DNA of 64,000 nucleotides, taken from the NCBI RefSeq assembly GCF_009664365.1, contig NZ_CP044310.1:1623001-1687000 (forward strand). The letters are read 5' to 3'. Shown one piece after another: positions 42,285 through 51,200 of this stretch; the first letter of the stretch is position 1, and each line of letters starts with the position of its first letter. This stretch comes from Paenibacillus xylanilyticus (lineage in GTDB: Bacteria; Bacillota; Bacilli; Paenibacillales; Paenibacillaceae). Made by a program: the position numbers and the translations under genes. The notes below the pieces were generated by a model. It was not told where the DNA came from and ran no database searches. It saw nothing but the letters and a program-made list of their open reading frames with translations.

Positions 42285-43061
42285 ATGAACCAATATCTCT
42301 CGACAGACTTATGGCAACAAACGGTGGAGGATCATTCGATATGGCTTGGTGAACCGCCTGAACATAGTGTCCGTACCATTGCTTTGAGCGAGCTGCATGA
42401 TGAATCTGCATGCCGAGAGTATATCAGCTGGTTCCAGGAGTATATCGATGCGCCTGACATGAAGGTTGCCGCTTCAATGCTAGCCAAGCGAATTGGCTAT
42501 CTGTGGACTGCTCCGCTGGTGGAGGCGATGACCTTTCATCATCAGCATGTTTCCTTTGAGCTGGAGAACAGCTTCCTCTATCATCCGAAGCTCTCCGCTC
42601 ATGAGGGGGGGACACGTTTTCCTTTTCTGGCGGTGAATCGGCTTCAGGCAGATGCAGTGACAGGAGACAGGGAAGTGTGGCGGGAAAGAGTAGTAGAAGA
42701 GATGTTTGCTGTACAGCTTACACCACTGTTAAAGACGCTTGCTGCAATTGCACCTCTATCGATGAGTATTCTCTGGGAGAATATCATGGTACGTATCGGC
42801 CGGCTGTATATACCTGATGCAGATGATGATGGACAGGAAAGCCAGCACGTTCAGCATGATTTTACTTATCTGACACAAGGCGCACCCGGGCAGGTGTTCG
42901 GTGTAAAACGTAATCCGTTTACCCGATTTACAGAAATACAAAACAACGCTCCTGTTGCGAAGAGCAAGCGCCTTACCTGCTGCTTGTACTATCAAATGTC
43001 AGAGGAGTATTGCAACAAATGTCCGAAAATTGACAATGAGAATGAATCTCAATTAAAATGA
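42285..43061 (+). CDS. FhuF-like [2Fe-2S] siderophore-iron reductase
   Basis: 258 residues, no signal peptide. The FhuF cysteine cluster is at the C-terminus: LTCCLYYQMSEEYCNKCP, i.e. CC-x9-C-x2-C. The family reduces ferric iron from hydroxamate or catecholate siderophores in the cytoplasm. The ATG is one base after the previous stop, with no separate ribosome site, so translation is probably coupled. It is co-transcribed with the binding lipoprotein under the Fur promoter. Confidence 0.8.
   Translation: MNQYLSTDLWQQTVEDHSIWLGEPPEHSVRTIALSELHDESACREYISWFQEYIDAPDMKVAASMLAKRIGYLWTAPLVEAMTFHHQHVSFELENSFLYHPKLSAHEGGTRFPFLAVNRLQADAVTGDREVWRERVVEEMFAVQLTPLLKTLAAIAPLSMSILWENIMVRIGRLYIPDADDDGQESQHVQHDFTYLTQGAPGQVFGVKRNPFTRFTEIQNNAPVAKSKRLTCCLYYQMSEEYCNKCPKIDNENESQLK
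43037..43051 (+). promoter_or_regulatory. candidate second Fur box upstream of the Btr-like regulator
   Basis: TGAGAATGAATCTCA matches 11 of the 14 fixed bases of the 7-1-7 Fur motif (TGATAATNATTATCA). It lies within the last codons of the FhuF-like gene, 56 nt before the regulator start. Confidence 0.35.
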
Positions 43062-43106
43062 CAGCAGCAACAACTTTACCTTTGCTATTGTCAGGAGATG
43101 AGAGAA

Positions 43107-44828
43107 ATGCCGCTGCAAGAACAGACAAGTCCATGGAGTGATACGACGATCAAGATGCTTGACGTGTATAGCGGTACGTTGCAGCCAGGCAGTAGTCTTA
43201 GCGAAGCCGAATTATCATCAAATCTGTTGCTGCTGGCCGGTGGCGGAGAAGGGGAGCTTGCAATGAATGGTGAGGTTTGCCACATTGGAGCTTCTTTTGC
43301 TGCTCATGTGATAGAGGGATCCTCCTTTACGCTGACTGCTACCTCAGACAACATCGATTATATCTTGATCATGTATAAGGCAACCTCCATGGAAGGAGTC
43401 TCCCTTGTTCTGCCCTCGCACCGCAATCACCCGCTGCGTACTTCGTTTGTTGAGCATCCGCGAACTCAGGCGGAATGGGTCCAGCTGGCAGAGAAAATTG
43501 CAGCGAAATGGAGTAGGGGCGAAGGGCTGGAGCGTTTTCACACCAATGCACTGCTGCAGGGGATTCTCTACGAACTCATTATGGAGTATGAACGTGGTCA
43601 GGGCGGGACAGCGTCAGACATGGTGGATGTTGTCGCTGCGTACATAGAGGGGCATTATCGCCGGAATCTGGAACTGAAAGAGCTGGCGGCACTTGCGGGA
43701 TGCAGCGTAAGACAGCTGCAGCGACGGTTCAAGCAGGAGAAGCAAATTGGACCGATGGAGTACGTCATCCAGCTGCGGATGGAGAGTGCATCGCGAATGC
43801 TCCGTCATACGGATGCTCCCATTGGGGAAATTGCAGATAGAATGGGCTATCGCGATATGTATTATTTCAGCAGGGCATTTAAGAAATACCATGGAGTTCC
43901 TCCGCAGTTCTATAGGCAGACTGCTGCTTCGAGAGCAAGTGCTCTCTCTGTGTATCCCTTGCCGCAGAACCGCATGGCTTCCTGGTATGAGTCGTCAAAA
44001 GGCATCGTGATTTGCCATCTGAGAGGTCAATATGATGTCACCATATCTCCACAGCGTATTGCTGTACTTGATGTGCAATATGCGGATCATCTGCTTGCAC
44101 TTGGATTGACTCCGGCAGGCAGTGTAGGATCGGGAAGTGCGGCGTTCCATTTCCCTCAATATATCAGGGCCAGACTTCAGGGTACCGAATTACTTGGAAC
44201 GTATGAGTATCCCGATCTACCTGCGGTGGAACGACTGTCTCCGGATCTGATTATATGTACGGAGGTGCATGAACCGCACTATGAACGGTTAAGCCGGACC
44301 GCTCCGGTTCTCATGTTTAAACGCAATGAGAGCTGGCAGACCATTCTGAGTCTGTTCGGTGAGCTGACAGGCAAGCGAGCAGAGGCCAAGCGGATCATTG
44401 CAGATTATCATCGACGAACTGCATTATTGTCAGAAGAACTTGCTCCTGTACTGGCAGGTAAGAGCGTGGCACTAATTCGTCCGTTTGAGTCAATGGTTCG
44501 GGTACATACAGCCTCACATCGTACAGGCGCTGTGCTCTATCGAGACCTGGGTCTGCCTGCCCCGTTATTTGTAGCCGATCCCTCCGACACGGCTTATCAT
44601 ATTTCGGTTGACAGACTGCCGGCCGTACATGCCAGCCACTACTTTTTGCTTAGCAGCGAAATCATGCAGGAGGGGATGTCTGCTACAGAGCAAAGTGTCT
44701 GGGGGATGCTGGATACCGATGAGCGACAGCATATATATTCCGTAGATGCCGCGACATGGATCGGCTGTTATGGACCAACCGGCATCAATGGCATCATCGA
44801 TCAGATTGCTCAGGCTTTGTTGGCTTGA
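43107..44828 (+). CDS. Btr-like AraC regulator fused to a siderophore-binding domain
   Basis: 573 residues from ATG 43107 (CAGGAG 9 nt upstream; the ATG at 43098 touches that site). Residues about 1-160 form a cupin-like region, about 185-285 two AraC helix-turn-helix motifs (LAALAGCSVRQLQRRFKQE and IADRMGYRDMYYFSRAFKKYHGVPP), and about 315-573 a FeuA-like domain (RIAVLDVQYADHLLALGLTPAGS, LIRPFESMVRVHTASHRTGAVLYRDLGL). In Bacillus Btr such a domain senses ferric siderophore directly in the cytoplasm and activates uptake genes. The binding domain is a paralogue of the lipoprotein encoded two genes upstream. Confidence 0.85.
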   Translation: MPLQEQTSPWSDTTIKMLDVYSGTLQPGSSLSEAELSSNLLLLAGGGEGELAMNGEVCHIGASFAAHVIEGSSFTLTATSDNIDYILIMYKATSMEGVSLVLPSHRNHPLRTSFVEHPRTQAEWVQLAEKIAAKWSRGEGLERFHTNALLQGILYELIMEYERGQGGTASDMVDVVAAYIEGHYRRNLELKELAALAGCSVRQLQRRFKQEKQIGPMEYVIQLRMESASRMLRHTDAPIGEIADRMGYRDMYYFSRAFKKYHGVPPQFYRQTAASRASALSVYPLPQNRMASWYESSKGIVICHLRGQYDVTISPQRIAVLDVQYADHLLALGLTPAGSVGSGSAAFHFPQYIRARLQGTELLGTYEYPDLPAVERLSPDLIICTEVHEPHYERLSRTAPVLMFKRNESWQTILSLFGELTGKRAEAKRIIADYHRRTALLSEELAPVLAGKSVALIRPFESMVRVHTASHRTGAVLYRDLGLPAPLFVADPSDTAYHISVDRLPAVHASHYFLLSSEIMQEGMSATEQSVWGMLDTDERQHIYSVDAATWIGCYGPTGINGIIDQIAQALLA

Positions 44829-44857
44829 GAGCGCCATCCTGAAAATGATAACCCCCT

Positions 44858-44922
44858 AAGAAACCGTTCCTTGTAAAGTGGAAGTGTGCGCAGCCACATA
44901 CCTAAGGGACGGTTTCTTTTTA
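44858..44922 (+). terminator. intrinsic terminator of the siderophore unit
   Basis: AAGAAACCGT-CCTT pairs with AAGG-ACGGTTTCTT, followed by a T-run. Confidence 0.7.
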
Positions 44923-45038
44923 CACATAACATACCTAGGCGAGTCATCTTAGGGATATCTCGCTATTAACGGAATGCCAGGAACGACAGAATGTTGAGGT
45001 CGGGCCTGGTCGACTTCTTCAATCGGAAATGGTCCCAA

Positions 45039-47387
45039 TTAGGATGTCTTCGGCCCCTTTCCCTGCGTTAACTGTTGGTCTGCCGTATGTTGGTGCCGAA
45101 ATTGTCCTGGGGTAAATCCTGTTCTGGCCTTGAATATTTTGTTGAAATAGCTGACGTTTGCGTACCCAATCTCCCGGCAAACCTCCTCAACGGAAGCATC
45201 TGTCTGCTTCAACAGCTCCATGGCACGCTTGATGCGCAGCTGGATGAGATAGTCATTAACCGTCATGCCCGTTGACTCCTTGAAGATGCGACCCAAGTAG
45301 GACGAACTGCGTTTTACGTGTTCGGCCACGTTATCCACAGAGATATTCTTGTTGTAATGGTTGTCCATGAATTCGGTGGCCAGCTGAAGGGTCACATCCG
45401 TCATTTTGGAGCGCTTCTCCCGGTGGTAGTCGATGATCTTGTTACATATCGTTAACACACATTTCTCCATATCCTGAACGGTTTCGGCACGCGCCAGAGC
45501 ATCGGTATAGGACGACCCTTCGCCGATAACAGCGGTCACCTCGCCGCCAGTCTGAACAAGTGTTTTAACCAGCTCCCCGCTTAATTGAACATACAGCTGA
45601 TGAATATTGGCTTTACCCAGCCTTTGCTTTAGCACCTCCCGGGTGATGGCCCGGATCACGGCAGTACATTCCTCTTTATCCGTCTTCAGCAGGGATTGCT
45701 GCAGCTTCGTTTCGAGTTCGTACGGATAATAGTAGGTACCTTCTTCCGATTTCCATTCATCAAGGATCGAATAGGGCAGAATTTCGCCCTTCCCAATGTA
45801 GATTTTCATATTTAGTGCCTCTTGAGTCTCGTTGTAAGCTGCACGCACGGCTTGTTCTCCGGAGTGAATACGGCTGACAGCGATGGTCACAGAGATCCCA
45901 TAACGACTGAGAAAATATGATTTGAGGCTTCTGGCTTGTTCCACAGGAAAGGTATCATCGGCATCCGGATGCAAGGAGAGAAGGATGACCGTATGCCTGC
46001 TGTCTTTGACAAAAATCTCTCCATCGATATCTTTTCCCAGCTCTTCCATCAGACTGTACTGGAGCAGATGGGAATGAAATATATCCTCCGATCCCCTCAA
46101 CGGCTGATGCTCTTCGAGCTCAAGGGTCAGGATGGAAAAACGATTGAAATCAAGCTGTAATCCAAGCAGCTCTGCCGCATGGTCGGGTCTGTTTGGTGCT
46201 TCTTCTGGAACGTTGCCCAGAATGAGATCGTTCAGATACTTTTCCTTAATGGCCGTGCGATTTCCGGTGAGGAGTTCATCTACTTTTAGCTTTTCTTTGA
46301 TTAAAATATCGCGGTTACGTGTCATCTGCTCAAAGGAATGACGGATAAAGCCGGCTTCATCCGTGCTGCTGGGAGCACCGGATCTGTCGCGTCGTTCGGA
46401 TTCTTCCGAGCTCACAATATAGGAAATCACACTTTGCAGCGGACGATATAATCTTCTCGATAAAACATAGGAAATAGCAACAGCAGCCGTTATATATAGG
46501 ATGGCGACTGTCCAAATGAGGACTTTAATTCGGTTCATGCCTTGCAGAAGGACAGATCGTTCGGTGATATCGACGAATCGCCAGCCTGTCATATTGGATG
46601 CAGTGTAGGATACGATCTGATCGGAATCACCAATATAGTAGCCGCTCTCCGATGATACCTGTTCGGCATCCCACTGCTGAAGGAGTGCTTCTCTGTCATG
46701 AGCATCGGAATAGAGGAGTTCACCCTGTGGACCAATGACCATGATGGTGCCTTTCTTGCTATTGTAATGACTTAAGTAGTCAGCGAAGAGTCGATCCAGA
46801 TTCAAATTAATGACGATCGCGCCCTCCACTTGGCCAATCAGTGGCATCTTCTGAATCAGGGAGGTCGCAGGATGATCCGGAGAAAATCCATTCGATCTTC
46901 CCGTTAACCAGACGGTACGAGATGATGAGTCTTGATTTAAGGTATCCAGCCAGGACTGGTCAGCAAAGTCGGATATAGGAGATGTCTTTATCTCCGGACG
47001 TGATGTCAGGACAAGTTCAAGCGGGGCGTAGTACAGATAGATGGAATCGATGTAGGGACTGAGCTTTTTTTGCTCTTCTACAAGAGTGGATAGATCAATT
47101 AACGAACTAACAGAGAGCTTGCCTCCGATGGTATGGTATACATAGGATTGAGCCATCAGCAGACTATTGGCCGCATTTCCGATGGTGGTCAGCTCCTTAT
47201 GAATCAGCTCCTTCTGCTGAGTCAAGACAGATTCATTATAACTGATAGCATTACGGACACTGTTATCAGCCGAAATCATGTAAGTGACCGAAGAAATGAG
47301 AACAACAGTGATCAAAGCTATGGCAGTCATCGATAGGAGCAGTTTCACGAACATGGAGTTATTTTTCATGGCTAAAAGTCCCCTCAT
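45039..47387 (-). CDS. membrane-anchored AraC regulator with extracellular dCache-like sensor
   Basis: 782 residues. A transmembrane helix near residue 15-37, a sensor domain outside the cell (about 40-300), a second helix (about 305-325), then a HAMP-like/coiled region and a C-terminal AraC DNA-binding domain (VDNVAEHVKRSSSYLGRIFKES and VCREIGYANVSYFNKIFKARTGFTPGQF). Such one-piece sensor-regulators are common beside LplB/YtcP sugar transporters in Paenibacillus. The ATG at 47387 has AAGGAGGG 6 nt upstream. It is divergent from the transporter it probably controls and has a cre-like site at its start. Confidence 0.85.
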   Translation of the reverse strand: MRGLLAMKNNSMFVKLLLSMTAIALITVVLISSVTYMISADNSVRNAISYNESVLTQQKELIHKELTTIGNAANSLLMAQSYVYHTIGGKLSVSSLIDLSTLVEEQKKLSPYIDSIYLYYAPLELVLTSRPEIKTSPISDFADQSWLDTLNQDSSSRTVWLTGRSNGFSPDHPATSLIQKMPLIGQVEGAIVINLNLDRLFADYLSHYNSKKGTIMVIGPQGELLYSDAHDREALLQQWDAEQVSSESGYYIGDSDQIVSYTASNMTGWRFVDITERSVLLQGMNRIKVLIWTVAILYITAAVAISYVLSRRLYRPLQSVISYIVSSEESERRDRSGAPSSTDEAGFIRHSFEQMTRNRDILIKEKLKVDELLTGNRTAIKEKYLNDLILGNVPEEAPNRPDHAAELLGLQLDFNRFSILTLELEEHQPLRGSEDIFHSHLLQYSLMEELGKDIDGEIFVKDSRHTVILLSLHPDADDTFPVEQARSLKSYFLSRYGISVTIAVSRIHSGEQAVRAAYNETQEALNMKIYIGKGEILPYSILDEWKSEEGTYYYPYELETKLQQSLLKTDKEECTAVIRAITREVLKQRLGKANIHQLYVQLSGELVKTLVQTGGEVTAVIGEGSSYTDALARAETVQDMEKCVLTICNKIIDYHREKRSKMTDVTLQLATEFMDNHYNKNISVDNVAEHVKRSSSYLGRIFKESTGMTVNDYLIQLRIKRAMELLKQTDASVEEVCREIGYANVSYFNKIFKARTGFTPGQFRHQHTADQQLTQGKGPKTS

Positions 47388-47411
47388 GGCAATCCCTCCT
47401 TACCTCAGATG

Positions 47412-47425
47412 TGGTAGCGCTTACA
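47412..47425 (-). promoter_or_regulatory. cre-like catabolite-repression site
   Basis: On the - strand TGTAAGCGCTACCA matches the consensus TGWAANCGNTNWCA with one mismatch. It lies 25 nt upstream of the regulator start, where CcpA binding would repress it in good carbon. Confidence 0.5.
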
Positions 47426-47623
47426 ATAAAATTCGATGATCTCAACAGTTGTGCAGTCCATTATATATCACACCAGCCGAATTAGAACAGATCGAAATTG
47501 AAAAACATACAAAAAACGGAATAACGTCAGTGACTCTATGCGGCTTCTGAAGCCAAAAACATAAAAAAAGTGGAATGAGAGGATTGTGCGCCGGAAGGGT
47601 TAAAGCTTAAATTTTAAGTATGT

Positions 47624-47637
47624 AAAAACCGTTTCCA
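47624..47637 (+). promoter_or_regulatory. weak cre-like site before the binding-protein gene
   Basis: AAAAACCGTTTCCA keeps the CG core and 9 of 12 fixed consensus bases; low confidence. Confidence 0.2.
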
Positions 47638-47713
47638 ATACCCGGCCGGGTCGTTAGGCAGGATGCGGGATTCTCGAATCCATAACCAATCCAACAACAG
47701 GGGGTAGATTCTT

Positions 47714-49276
47714 TTGCGTAAAAGAATCAAATTTGTAAGCGTTATCTTACTGGCTGTAAGTTTAACGGCAAGCTTGCTTACCGGATGCACTTCCGAGACG
47801 AACACCTCAAGCCCGAGTTCGAATGCAGGAGAAACGCCGGGAGCTAACTCCAATCCAATCGAAATCTCCTGGGGCATTCACTTTGCCGCAGATGGAGTTG
47901 TGAATGACTCGGAGGTTCAGAAGTGGTTGGAACAAAAGTTCAATGTAAAGATCAAACCCGTGAAGGTAACGGACGCCAGTATCGCTTCCGGGGATATACC
48001 AGACATATTCATGCTCGGTGATCCTTCCAATGTAATCGCTTACCAGAATCAGGGCGTGTTAATGAGCATTGATCAGAACATGTTGAAGGAGAAAATGCCG
48101 GAGTATTACGCGGATATTGAGAAAAAGAAAGAGCTTTTTCAGACCGTTACCGTTAATAACGAGCTGTGGGCTATCCCGATGTTTATCGATTTGAAGCCTT
48201 ACGATCTGGGGATGTTGTGGCGTAAGGACTGGCTGGACCAGGTCGGCATTCAGAAAGTCCCGGAGACGTTGGATGAATTCGAGGAAGCCGTTTATGCCTT
48301 TGCACAAAAGGATCCGGACGGTAACGGTGTGAAGGATACGTACGGGTTGACAGGAACGGCTACGTCCACGTGGTCATCCGGTTTCTATTCCATCTTCGGT
48401 GCATTCGGTGTGGAGCCGACCATGTGGATGGAGAGGGATGGTCAGATTGTAAATGGATCGATCATGCCTGAGACCAAGGAAGCCTTGGCGAAGCTGCGCA
48501 AATGGTATGCGGATGGGGTCATCGATCCGGAATTTATTACAGATACACAGGATTCATATCGTAAGAAACTGTACAACAACCGGATCGGCGTCATTGAAGA
48601 GCAGATCAGCAAAGGCGCTCTGCCGGAATCTGCAACAGTCAAGGAAATGCTGGCACTAAATCCGGATGCCAAGATGGCATTTTCCAAAAATCCGAAGGGA
48701 CCTGGCGGTGATGGCTCATGGGATTGGGGAATCAAGAGCAATTTCCTGGTTATCGGCAGCAAAGTCAAGGATCAGCCTGAGAAGCTTGAGAAGCTGTTCG
48801 AAATTCTACAGGCACAGAGCAATGATGAAGAGACCATCAATATGACCAGCCTTGGGGTAAAGGGGGAGCAATGGGATTTTGCTGAGAGCGGGGCTACCTC
48901 GGGGGCGACTACATTCCTGCCTGGATTCGATAAGCAGGAGCAGCGTGATCAACTGGGAATCCGCCTGTTCTCTTTTGGTAACATTACCACCCAGGCTTAT
49001 CGGGACAAATATTCCGATCCGAAGCTGAATGAGGCTGTCAAAACGTATTCATCGGCTCCAAGATGGACCGATGCGCTGTTATTCTCTGTGCTGCCTTCGG
49101 ACGGAAAATACAAACAGGAATTGACGTCACTCATGCAAAAATATTTCGCACAAATTATCAGCGGCGAAATTCCTCTGACTGAGTTTGATACATTCGTAAC
49201 AGAATGGAAGGCAAAAGGCGGCGATGAATTAACGAAGGAAGCCAATGAAATGTACCAAGCACAATTCAAAAAATAA
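47714..49276 (+). CDS. LplA-like extracellular sugar-binding lipoprotein
   Basis: 520 residues, signal peptide with lipobox LLTGC, Ser/Asn-rich linker, then the large two-lobed ABC binding protein fold (GDIPDIFMLGDPSNVIAYQNQGVLMSID, DPDGNGVKDTYGLTGT). It captures an oligosaccharide or glycan fragment for the two permeases downstream. TTG start with AGGGGG 9 nt upstream. No ATPase gene follows. Confidence 0.87.
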   Translation: MRKRIKFVSVILLAVSLTASLLTGCTSETNTSSPSSNAGETPGANSNPIEISWGIHFAADGVVNDSEVQKWLEQKFNVKIKPVKVTDASIASGDIPDIFMLGDPSNVIAYQNQGVLMSIDQNMLKEKMPEYYADIEKKKELFQTVTVNNELWAIPMFIDLKPYDLGMLWRKDWLDQVGIQKVPETLDEFEEAVYAFAQKDPDGNGVKDTYGLTGTATSTWSSGFYSIFGAFGVEPTMWMERDGQIVNGSIMPETKEALAKLRKWYADGVIDPEFITDTQDSYRKKLYNNRIGVIEEQISKGALPESATVKEMLALNPDAKMAFSKNPKGPGGDGSWDWGIKSNFLVIGSKVKDQPEKLEKLFEILQAQSNDEETINMTSLGVKGEQWDFAESGATSGATTFLPGFDKQEQRDQLGIRLFSFGNITTQAYRDKYSDPKLNEAVKTYSSAPRWTDALLFSVLPSDGKYKQELTSLMQKYFAQIISGEIPLTEFDTFVTEWKAKGGDELTKEANEMYQAQFKK

Positions 49277-49360
49277 CCCTGACTTGGCTAAGCCACCCGT
49301 GAGGGCTTAATTATCCCTTGCGGGGAGGGCTGGCGGTTTGGTTTAACAAGGAAGTGCGCC

Positions 49361-50260
49361 ATGAAAACGATAAAAAAACACGGAGAGCTGCTTTTATTAT
49401 TTCTATTCGCCTTCGCATTCTTCGTTGTATTTAAATACGGCCCATTATATGGAGTCGTCATTGCCTTCAAGGATTTCCGGGTCGTCGACGGCATATGGGG
49501 AAGTCCGTGGGTCGGTTTCCGCCATTTTCAGGAAATATTTCAGAATGGTGACTTTTATCGATTACTTAAAAACACCCTGCTCCTGAATTTGTATCAAATG
49601 ATCTTTGCTTTTCCTGCACCAATCATACTGGCGATTTTGCTTAACGAGGTGAGGTCAAGGTATTTCCAGCGGTTTATCCAGACGACCATGTACCTGCCTC
49701 ATTTCGTATCGTGGGTCGTCATGTCCGGGCTGATTATTTATTTTCTCTCTCCAACGTCCGGCGTTGTAGGGGAAATTGTGAAGTGGTTTGGAGGGGAACC
49801 TGTCTTTTATATGGGAAAGAAGGAATATTTCCGTCCGATTGTGGTCATTTCTTCAATCCTCAAGGATATCGGCTGGGGCTCGATTATCTACTTTGCAGCT
49901 TTGGCGGCGATCAACCCGGAGCTGCATGAATCGGCCGTCATTGACGGAGCCAATCGGTGGCAGCGAATCATTCGAATTAATATCCCATCCATTATGCCAA
50001 CCGTCGCGATTATGTTCATCTTGAGTCTAGGTGGTTTCTTAAGCGCAAACTTCGAACAAATCATCAATCTGTTAAACCCGGTCAATTATGAAACGGGTGA
50101 TGTCATTGATACTTATGTCTACCGGGTAGGTCTGCAGCAGTTTCAGTACAGCTACACGGCGGCCATTGGTTTGTTTAAATCGCTGGTGGGGCTCCTGCTG
50201 ATTCTGGGGGCTAATCTGACCGTGCGAAAATTGAGCCGCGGCGAGAGCGGTCTATGGTAA
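49361..50260 (+). CDS. sugar ABC transporter permease, LplB family
   Basis: 299 residues, six transmembrane helices. The EAA-type loop that docks the ATPase is LHESAVIDGANRWQRIIRINIPSI. It forms the channel with the next protein. ATG with AAGGAAG 6 nt upstream. The 84 nt before it contain GC-rich short inverted repeats (e.g. CCCT/AGGG around 49315-49330), perhaps lowering permease expression relative to the binding protein. Confidence 0.88.
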   Translation: MKTIKKHGELLLLFLFAFAFFVVFKYGPLYGVVIAFKDFRVVDGIWGSPWVGFRHFQEIFQNGDFYRLLKNTLLLNLYQMIFAFPAPIILAILLNEVRSRYFQRFIQTTMYLPHFVSWVVMSGLIIYFLSPTSGVVGEIVKWFGGEPVFYMGKKEYFRPIVVISSILKDIGWGSIIYFAALAAINPELHESAVIDGANRWQRIIRINIPSIMPTVAIMFILSLGGFLSANFEQIINLLNPVNYETGDVIDTYVYRVGLQQFQYSYTAAIGLFKSLVGLLLILGANLTVRKLSRGESGLW

Positions 50261-50279
50261 AGGCAGGAGGAAGACAGTC

Positions 50280-51149
50280 ATGAAAATAAAAAGATGGCAA
50301 GAGCTCATTGCCCCCGCCATGATCTACCTTATATTGTCCATCCTGGCAATCATCGTTGTGTACCCGTTCATTCATGTCCTGTCCGTCTCCTTCAGCGGTA
50401 GGGGAGAAGCACTGCGAAGCGGATTTCATTTTTATCCTCGGGATTTCGAGTGGGAAGCATACCGCGGGCTTCTGGACTATCCATTAATCTGGTCAGGATA
50501 TGCGAATACGCTGTTTCGGATGGTCGTAGGCACGACCTTAACACTTCTCGTTACCGTCTGCGCCGCTTATCCGCTCTCCCGTCCCGATCTGCCCATGAAG
50601 CGGCTGCTGATCATGCTGCTGTTGTTCACAATGATCTTCGATGGCGGGATTGTCCCGCAATATCTATTAATCAAAGAACTGCATCTGCTTAACACGCACT
50701 GGGTCTATGTGCTGCCATCCGCTGCCAATGCTTTTCATGTGCTTGTGATGATTTCGTTTTTTCGCTCCGTTCCGGATGCACTGATCGAAGCAGCTCGTAT
50801 CGACGGGGCAAGGGACTTGCGGATTCTGTTCCGTATTCTGCTCCCGCTGTCCATTCCATCTCTTGTGACAATCGGGCTTTGGAATCTGGTTTATCACATT
50901 AATGCGTTTATGGATAATCTGCTTTACGTCACCGATTCATCCAAATTCGTGCTGCAGCAGGTTGTCCGCCAAATCCTCATCGAGAGCAAGCTCGACCCGT
51001 TTACTACGGCGACGCTTGCAACACCGCCTGCTCCGGAGAGCTTGAAAATGGCGGCTGTCATTGTCAGCTCCTTGCCGGTGATCGTTATGTATCCTTTCCT
51101 GCTTCGATATTTCGAAAAAGGCACCATGATTGGATCTGTAAAAGGGTAG
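50280..51149 (+). CDS. sugar ABC transporter permease, YtcP family
   Basis: 289 residues, six transmembrane helices. EAA loop ALIEAARIDGARDLRILFRILLPLSIPSL. Partner of the LplB-type permease. It begins 19 nt after the previous gene with GGAGGAAG upstream. The cytoplasmic ATPase must be supplied from elsewhere, typically MsmX. Confidence 0.88.
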   Translation: MKIKRWQELIAPAMIYLILSILAIIVVYPFIHVLSVSFSGRGEALRSGFHFYPRDFEWEAYRGLLDYPLIWSGYANTLFRMVVGTTLTLLVTVCAAYPLSRPDLPMKRLLIMLLLFTMIFDGGIVPQYLLIKELHLLNTHWVYVLPSAANAFHVLVMISFFRSVPDALIEAARIDGARDLRILFRILLPLSIPSLVTIGLWNLVYHINAFMDNLLYVTDSSKFVLQQVVRQILIESKLDPFTTATLATPPAPESLKMAAVIVSSLPVIVMYPFLLRYFEKGTMIGSVKG

Positions 51150-51200
51150 TGATCATGTGTAATTTATCTGATTGATCTGATAAGGGAGGTATTTCCGAAG

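Larger units (their letters stand above)
47388..47713. other. 326-nt regulatory region between divergent genes
   Basis: Contains a cre-like site (47412-47425) near the regulator start and a weaker one (47624-47637) before the binding-protein gene. No frame with a ribosome site is present. A weak -35/-10 pair (TTGTGC, TTAAAT at 17 nt, about 47585-47613) could drive the transporter operon. Confidence 0.4.
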
